Assembly (NCBI GenBank): GCA_033675265.1
Contig: JAUJYZ010000789.1
Location: 1 to 64,000 of the forward strand
Source of the DNA: Actinostola sp. cb2023
Lineage: Eukaryota > Cnidaria > Anthozoa > Actiniaria > Actinostolidae
DNA length: 64,000 bases
Direction of reading: 5' to 3'
The notes under the pieces were generated by a model. It worked only from the letters and a program-made list of their open reading frames with translations. It did no database searches and was not told the DNA's origin. The number at the start of each line of letters is the position of its first letter. Position 1 is the first letter of the stretch. Of this stretch, positions 57,758 through 64,000 are shown piece after piece. Made by a program: the position numbers and the translations under genes.

Positions 57758-60700
57758 ATGGACCATCCGATGAACTCTAGACTGGAGGAAAAAACTCGCT
57801 CTTTCATGGAGTGTAGTCTTCAGGTTATGAAAGGAGAAAGTTCTCTTGGGATTCAGGACATCGGACAGTGTTCAGTCGATGTTGTACAATCACAGAACAG
57901 TTTCACCAAAACTTGTTCAGTTCAAGTCAGATGCGGTATGCCTGGTGAATTTTCCACATTTGAGTAAACTCACTTGACTTGACTTTATTTCGCTGATAGT
58001 TCTTATGTATATGTTGGTGATTTTAAAGCTGAAATGGCGTCAAGTAGCAATAGTTCATTTTCGTGCCAGATGCTGCCTTTTTAATATTTTTAACGAGTAT
58101 TCATTATGACGTTCTTTCGTCACAGGAAGTGATTTTTCGCCCAGTTTTTGTGTCTCTGGCGATACAAATCACTGTCAAGTTGGACGACTTCGGTATCTCG
58201 TTGATTTACCGCGACACTGTTGTAGTATTGTCATAACGTTTCCAAAACAAGAAGGTATGTTGAATTAAGATAGATCGAACCACCATATAAGCTTAATATT
58301 AAGCTTATAACGCCATCGTCCTACATGGAAATCGAGATCATTCAATACAAAGCGTTAATATAATTAATTTCAACAAAATCTCACAAATATATCAAAAAAA
58401 GTGCGAATCATATATCAACTCACCTTTAATAGTCTTAGGTACAATGTATGTTAATTGGCCATGTATTCCCATCGGTCAGTCATCATCCTGTTTATAAATA
58501 TAAATGACTTCACTTGTTAATTAATCGACAGATACCACAGAGTTCAAGGTGTTGCTATCATCAGCAACTCAAACTTTGGAATCAAAATCATTGTTCAACG
58601 AAAGAACGGAAGAGGCTTCGGCAGCTCAGTATTTTCAGGTGGGGATCCAGAGCAGCAGCAAAGTTACACTGCCAAGACATTATCCAAATGCATTCATGAA
58701 TCCCATCCATCCATTCTGTCATTCATTCTTTCATTCATTCATTCGTTCATTATCTTAGTACTGTCAATGTATATACAGTACATGTACATATTTATCTCAA
58801 TTAGTCATTCAGCAACTCACACACAGAATGGTTTAGACCTGTGTATATTAGAGAGCAGTTATACTGTTAATTTGCTGTACTAACCTCTTCATTTGCACAG
58901 ATTTAAATGACACATTTTGTATCTTTTTTCAGTTTTATGGATATCTTTCTCAGCAACAGAATATGATGCAAGTATGTCTAATGAATTTTGCTAGCGGTCG
59001 TTAATACCGGGTACTAGAGATCCAAGCAAGCACAAGCATTATATCACTATTTGTGCTTATTGTTGCATCACAAATGAAAACCACTGCAGCTTCGATTATA
59101 TGTTTTTGCCTGACATTTACATACATGTACTATTTATAAAGATGGTTTGAAGATCTCATTTATTTCAATAATACCATGATCACCTCGGTTTTCATTGTTC
59201 CACGAGGAATATTTAACATCGAACATCCCTCGCGAAAGCTCTAAGTCAAGCATTGCTCATGAATAGTAATGTGGGACATTTAGACTAAATATCCTTCATT
59301 ACTATGCATGAAGATGCAAGTCAGTCCCTAATATATACCAGGTGTACACACAATCATTGGGACTCAAGAGCAAACCGAAAAGTAATTAATCGCTCTCTAC
59401 TTATGGTGACTCGAGCATTCAAGATTTGTGGGACAATGGGCTTCTACCACCTGTCACGTGACTTTTTAATTTTTCACCGAAAACAAACGAAAATATCATA
59501 ACTAGAAAGAACATGTTAAAGTTAGTAAAAGTGGAAAGTAAAAATACGTAAATAGGGCAATAGTTACAGGCATTCAAACTTTGCCTTTTTTGTATGGAAA
59601 TGTATGTTGGAAGGCAAGAGCTTGCCTTGCAAGCGAAAACCCATACAAATCCTTGTCAAAGCGGGAAACTTTGACCGTTAACTTTTTTCTTATTTGCTTG
59701 ATTCTTTTCAAATTTTCAACTTTGACTAATTTTAGTATGCTCTTTCAAGTTATGGTGTTTTCGTTTGTCTTCGATGAAAATTTAAAAAGTCACGTGGCAG
59801 GTGGTAGAGGCAACGATGTTCTGAATATCAAAACAGAAGGAAATCTACAAAAGACCAATGCAAAGGATATTCTATTTCACTTATTTTCTTTATTTTGCAC
59901 ACAATGAAGTATTATATTATTCGGCAATTTTCTCTGATTTTCAGTATGCTCTACTTCGGCGGTGTAAACCGGCCTTCCTCCATTTCTGATCTGTGTACCT
60001 TTTGGTACTCTACTTACTAATTTATACTCTTTCATTGTGTATTAAAATGAAACAAAGATGTGCAACTTGAAGCATTCCCCAGAGTACAGCCTAATCAAGA
60101 CTCTTTCACAAAACACTATAAATTATTATATTCTCCTTTGCGCCGGTTAACTCAAGCCTGTATTTTTGTTCATTTCCTCGGTGATCATGGTATTACAAAC
60201 TAATACCATGGCATCTTTGGGATATTAGTGATTAAATGCCCCCTCAGCCTCCGGTAGAGTCTGACAGTAAAAGACTTCCACTAACCCTCCCTCGCCTTGG
60301 GGACATTTAATCACTAATATCCCTCAGTGCCATGGTATTACTTATAATTAACCTTCACAGTCTGATTAATTAATGACTATATACATGTGCATTATTAGTT
60401 CTAAGTTATACGTAGATGCATGCATCTACAGGTACGTACATATAGTATTTCCCATATATCTGTTCAGCAAAGTTCTGAAAGGCAGGGCTTCCAAAAGGAT
60501 GCATACATTGTAGTTTAATTTAAAAAGGCAAGAGCAGGGTTCTCAGTACTTAAACAGAAGGCCCAAAACTGTGAATGGGCATATACAGTGGAACCTCGAT
60601 TTAACAAACCCTTAAGGGATGCTACATGTACGCACTGAAAAACTGTACAACGCCATACATTTCCTACAGCACATACACATCCATTGTCGCTGTTGGTCTG

Positions 60701-63666
60701 TTCCACATTCATTTTTTGTCACGTGATGACATTTATTCGTTATATCAGGGTAGATTTTACATTTGGGCTTGTGTATTGTGTTCGTTATACCTGGAGTTTG
60801 TTAAATAGGGGTTCTTTATATTGGGTTCTGTTCTATACATTTATGTTCATTACTGGATGGGGAGTTTGTTAAATAGAGGTTTGTTAAATAGAGGTTTGTT
60901 AAATCGAGGTCCCACTGTAATATAATGGTAACATTGTATTTGACACAATTAAAGGCAAATATTACAGCCCAGACAGTTGGCTAATTTTGTCTTGACTGAC
61001 TTCGAAACAGCTTCTACTAAGAACCATGTAAGCAGAGATTGATTCAGAAAAGTTAGCCTATTGTGAGTAGCAGCAGATTTGTGGTAGAGAGAATGTTTTT
61101 CTTGACAAATGTCACCAGTGATTTCCATTATTTTAAGGATTACACAAGAACGTCCACATACCAAAAGGCCATGTTGCAGAACCATGTTGACTTTGAAGAC
61201 AAGGTACAAATGTACATCCTCTTCTTGCATTCAAGGACTAAAATCACCTGCGAAGGAGACCGTTGTCTACTCGTGCATGTTTGTCAACCTCATTTTTATA
61301 CAAATTTATATGTTTCTTTTCATTAATTTGCCACTAAGAGTCCGATATTTTTTTGAATGCTAAAATGATTATGTAATCATTATGTCCTCTGCATTGACAT
61401 TGGCTTGGGCTCCCTGTGGTGACACCACCTCAATTTTTGTTGATCCCAGTTCCTCCTCCTCCATCACCACAGGAAGACCAATGAGGAAGTTTAATTTGAA
61501 TTTGTCTGTGGAGAAAGCTAACTACATGTAGTATATTCATTGTTTTAGGTGTTTATTACATACATACATATAGTTTATTTAAACACGGTAAAATCATCAG
61601 TAACATAACAATATAAGTTGATATGCAAATTAAAATTAAAAATTTATGCGTACTATTACTGCATACTGATTTACATGATTGCCGTGTGGGAATCAGGGCC
61701 CGGTTGTTCGAAAGGCGATTAGTGCTAATCCAGGATTAGCGTCAATAGTTTTCTTAAGATTTAATCCTGGATTAGCACTAATCGCCTTTCGAACAACCGG
61801 GCCCTGATGTTCAGAGTATTCGGTATATTTCCCTTTTAAATGTGTATATTCATTGTTTTAGGTGGTTATTGATGTTGGAGCTGGCTCAGGTTTGTCTCTT
61901 TAGCTGAATTTATTTATTTGTACCAGTTTAAATTTAATTAATAAATTATTGATTTTTGATTTTTAATTACTAGTAATTCACTGTTTCATAAAATTGAAGC
62001 GACTTGTAACCAAAATCCAAATTCTCCTTTGCAATTCAAAGAGCCTAAAGGAGAATTAATGTTTTGATCAGAGATCATTTACATTTTCAGGGAACATACT
62101 GTTGTCTTCTACAAACCAATTTTAGAGCAATGACATTAAGACCAAGATTCAAAAGTTGAATCGTTGTCATAGAATTGCTGACCTTACGACTGGTGTGTGG
62201 TACATACTCTTCCATATATAGCTACATGTAGCCTGCCAATCTCATGATAGAACAAAACACACATGCAAATCTTGCCAGATGATCTTACATGTACAATGAT
62301 GTGTGGCCCCATACAAAATGGAACTGTATAGTGCAATACAGCAGAGTCCTGGTTGAGTCATATAGCTTACCGTAGACCTTACAATTGAAATATTGGTCTT
62401 GCTTATATTACATGTAGTATTTATATTTATAATAGTATTTAGTTTACAATATGTTTTTTCTTTCCCATTAGGAATTCTATCATTCTTTGCAGTGCAAGCT
62501 GGTGCTAGAAAAGTCTATGCAATAGAGGCCAGCTCTATGGCCAGACATGCCGAGGTACAATATACACATACAGCTAATTCAGAAAACGTTGTCGGCGATC
62601 GACTTCAAGCCTACGCGACTAGACCGAAAGGGAGTATGGGTAGATATGATAATCGGCTTGCATTCTTTTGGTATTTGGCGACAATGGCAGGTGAATCTGT
62701 AAATGTATGCCTACGCGTTTTAAAACAAGGAAACAGAAGCAGGAGGATTCTGTTGTTGTTGTTGAGGATTCTGTTGTGTTTTTGAATAAAATTTTAGTTG
62801 AAGTTCGCGCGCTGCACGCTGGAATGTCATTATCTAATTTACATAAACTCATGCATGTTGGATATTAATTAACTCGAACGTTTACAATAACTTCAGAATA
62901 TTGGTCTTTTCCAGTGAAATACTCCATAATTTTCGACTTAGCTTTTCATAATATAAAATAAATAGAAGTTGGCTTTCTATGGATGTACTTCTGAGCTCTT
63001 GAAATGCAGCTGACTGAATGCACTCGCTATCGCTTGTGCATCCACTTGCTAGTATTTCAAGAGCTCAGGCGTGCATCATTTTTGTATTGAACATAGAAAG
63101 CCATCTTCTATTTGTGAAATGATTCATATTCCGTGAGAGACGTTCCTTTTTGATAGTGTATTTATAGAAGCATTGATATTTACCCATAATCCTTTTCGGT
63201 CTAGTCGCGTAAGCTTGAAGTCGATCGCCGACAACGTTTTCTGAATTAGCTGTATACATGTACCTTAGTGGTGAATGGTCAAAACATCCATTTTAAAATC
63301 CCAGCATGAGATTGTGGTTTGTGATACGAGCTGGTTCCAACATTGTTATTCTAGAAACTCTTGAGACTATGCAAGCAAATCTGGGCTCAAGTTCAGCGAA
63401 CAATAAATTTATTTTCACACATAAAAAATTGACATTACGAGATCTGGGTAAATTTAAAACTAATATATTTATTGTGACCATTCCCCACCCCATCTTAGTA
63501 ACATGCACTGAGCTTCTCTATTTTTTTGTGATATTTACTTTATATGTTCATATTTTGTCAAATCAATACGATGATAGCTTCATGCTTGGTAATTTTATTT
63601 TAGCTTCTTGTCAAGAAAAACAATCTCGAGAGTAAAATCATTATAGTTCCTGGAAAAGTGGAAGAG
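57758..63666 (+). CDS. CARM1: CARM1 (PRMT4) histone-arginine methyltransferase, 5' part, eight exons
   Basis: CARM1 makes asymmetric dimethylarginine on histone H3 and on coactivators and splicing factors in the nucleus. Exons: 57758-57935, 58126-58254, 58532-58638, 58933-58971, 61138-61203, 61862-61889, 62472-62554 and 63604-63666; all introns are GT-AG and all phases agree, giving 231 codons. Exons 1-3 form the N-terminal PH-like domain, which is diverged from the human one. The end of exon 3 ([14 protein letters not shown]) and exon 4 ([13 protein letters not shown]) match the start of the catalytic core. Exon 5 is [16 protein letters not shown]. Exons 6-7 carry SAM motif I ([15 protein letters not shown], with Ala for the vertebrate Cys) and the acidic YAIEAS. 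Exon 8 ends in VPGKVEE. The double-E loop, the THW loop and the C-terminus lie beyond the window. An in-frame TGA 21 bp upstream supports this start. Confidence 0.95.
59442..59809. mobile_element. MITE in CARM1 intron 4 (CTACCACCTGTCACGTGAC ends)
   Basis: Arms of about 50 bp (59443-59495 and 59755-59808) are inverted repeats with a few mismatches. The inner arm has TTTTTAATTTTTCACCGAAA. A 108-codon frame at 59581-59907 overlaps one arm and is not a gene. Confidence 0.75.
60201..60340. mobile_element. MITE in CARM1 intron 4 (TAATACCATGGCA ends)
   Basis: 140 bp. Arms TAATACCATGGCATCTTTGG and GGGATATTAGTGATTAAATG face their complements with a few mismatches. A partial copy is at 54215-54290. 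Confidence 0.75.
60586..60917. mobile_element. Pogo/Tigger-like MITE with TA target duplication in CARM1 intron 4
   Basis: 332 bp. Ends CAGTGGAACCTCGATTTAAC and, inverted, CAGTGGGACCTCGATTTAAC, with one mismatch in 24 bp, flanked by TA (60584-60585 and 60918-60919). Near the right end the word TTTGTTAAATAGAGG is repeated. The end type fits pogo/Tigger elements. No transposase. Confidence 0.85.
61694..61806. mobile_element. Palindromic MITE in CARM1 intron 5 (CAGGGCCCGGTTGTTCGAA ends)
   Basis: 113 bp, a nearly perfect hairpin: CAGGGCCCGGTTGTTCGAAA, then GGCGATTAGTGCTAATCC, each facing its complement over a short loop. The element is GC-rich at its ends, in contrast to the intron. Confidence 0.85.
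62555..63265. mobile_element. Nested foldback in CARM1 intron 7
   Basis: The outer inverted pair (62566-62642 and 63181-63255; CAGCTAATTCAGAAAACGTT and complement) encloses an inner pair (about 62960-63005 and 63052-63115; AATAGAAGTTGGCTTTCTAT and GAGCTCTTGAAAT with complements). Outer similarity goes on, with gaps, to the GGTAC of the exon 7 donor. No coding frame of its own. Confidence 0.7.
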
Positions 63667-63811
63667 GTGAGTACTAAAAAACAATCTGGAGAGTAAAATC
63701 ATTATAGTTCCTGGAAAAGTGGAAGAGGTGAGTACTAAAAAACAATCTCGAGAGTAAAATCATTATAGTTCCTGGAAAAGTGGAAGAGGTGAGTACTAAA
63801 AACAATCTGAA
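63616..63811 (+). repeat. Tandem copies (61 bp) of the end of CARM1 exon 8 with its splice donor
   Basis: Exon 8 from base 63616 on, together with the donor GTGAGTACT, is repeated at 63676 and 63737, then breaks off after AAAAACAATCT at 63798-63808. The copies differ by one C/G and one A. Thus three equal donors lie in a row, at 63667, 63728 and 63789. Use of either later donor would run into TAA after GTGAGTACTAAA and six more codons. The remainder of the window (63812-64000) is intron, rich in TTTCCCATTT-type words. Confidence 0.9.
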
Positions 63812-64000
63812 ATGAAAGTTACTCAAGTATTCACTCTTTTTCCAGAATTTAAATGAGATCCGTTCAATAAGCCTGGCGATGAGCAGAAAATGTTGGTTAT
63901 GTTTCCATTTCTCTCTCCCATTTTTATTTCCCATTATTTCTCAAACTTCCTTCCCATTTCTCTTTCCTATTTTTATCTACCATTTTGATCTCCCACTTCC

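Noticed and set aside
59581..59907. 108-codon frame in CARM1 intron 4
   Set aside because: It overlaps the arm of a MITE and has no recognisable features.
62393..62785. 130-codon frame read as one gene
   Set aside because: Only 62472-62554 is a CARM1 exon; the rest is intron and foldback arm read through the donor.

Overview
The window is nuclear DNA of an animal. It carries an eight-exon stretch of CARM1 with GT-AG introns, a nicotinamide/indolethylamine-type N-methyltransferase gene, SLC32-type transporter copies, many palindromic MITEs and AT-rich intergenic DNA. The gene set and repeats suggest an early-branching marine invertebrate such as a sponge or cnidarian; the sequence alone does not settle which. 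Nothing looks bacterial, plasmid or viral.

Layout. (1) 1-31125 is one very large imperfect inverted repeat. A satellite of 36-bp units, with older 71-bp units, runs in one orientation from about 1210 to 16120 and in the opposite orientation to about 29930. The palindrome extends past the satellite into single-copy DNA: the same transporter 3' end and flank lie at 1-1209 and, inverted, at 29931-31125. (2) 30.5-40.6 kb is a tandem segmental duplication. It holds two intronless SLC32-like transporter copies (30815-32145 and 35477-36803, both minus strand, each with single-base frameshifts), four 33-bp minisatellite arrays, and MITEs with recognisable empty and occupied sites. (3) 40.6-45.7 kb is full of hairpins and foldback elements, including a 2.1-kb foldback at 41674-43747. 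(4) 45725-46513 is an intact single-exon NNMT/PNMT/TEMT-family methyltransferase. (5) 46.5-57.7 kb is gene-poor. Its main structure is a 7.7-kb interval bounded by a perfect 37-bp inverted repeat (48716-48752 and 56357-56393), with a related 25/50-bp minisatellite just inside each end. (6) 57758 to the right edge is the 5' part of CARM1 on the plus strand, eight exons giving 231 codons, with MITEs and a foldback in its introns and a tandem copy of exon 8 sequence in intron 8.

The genes do not form an operon or a joint pathway. Two are S-adenosylmethionine-dependent methyltransferases, one for small molecules and one for protein arginine, and the third family is a membrane amino-acid transporter. 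The main open question is whether the 31-kb palindrome is real genome structure or a fold-back assembly artefact. The mirrored order of unit variants shows that both arms are copies of one array. The excess of small indels in the left arm is what a poorly polished fold-back would give.
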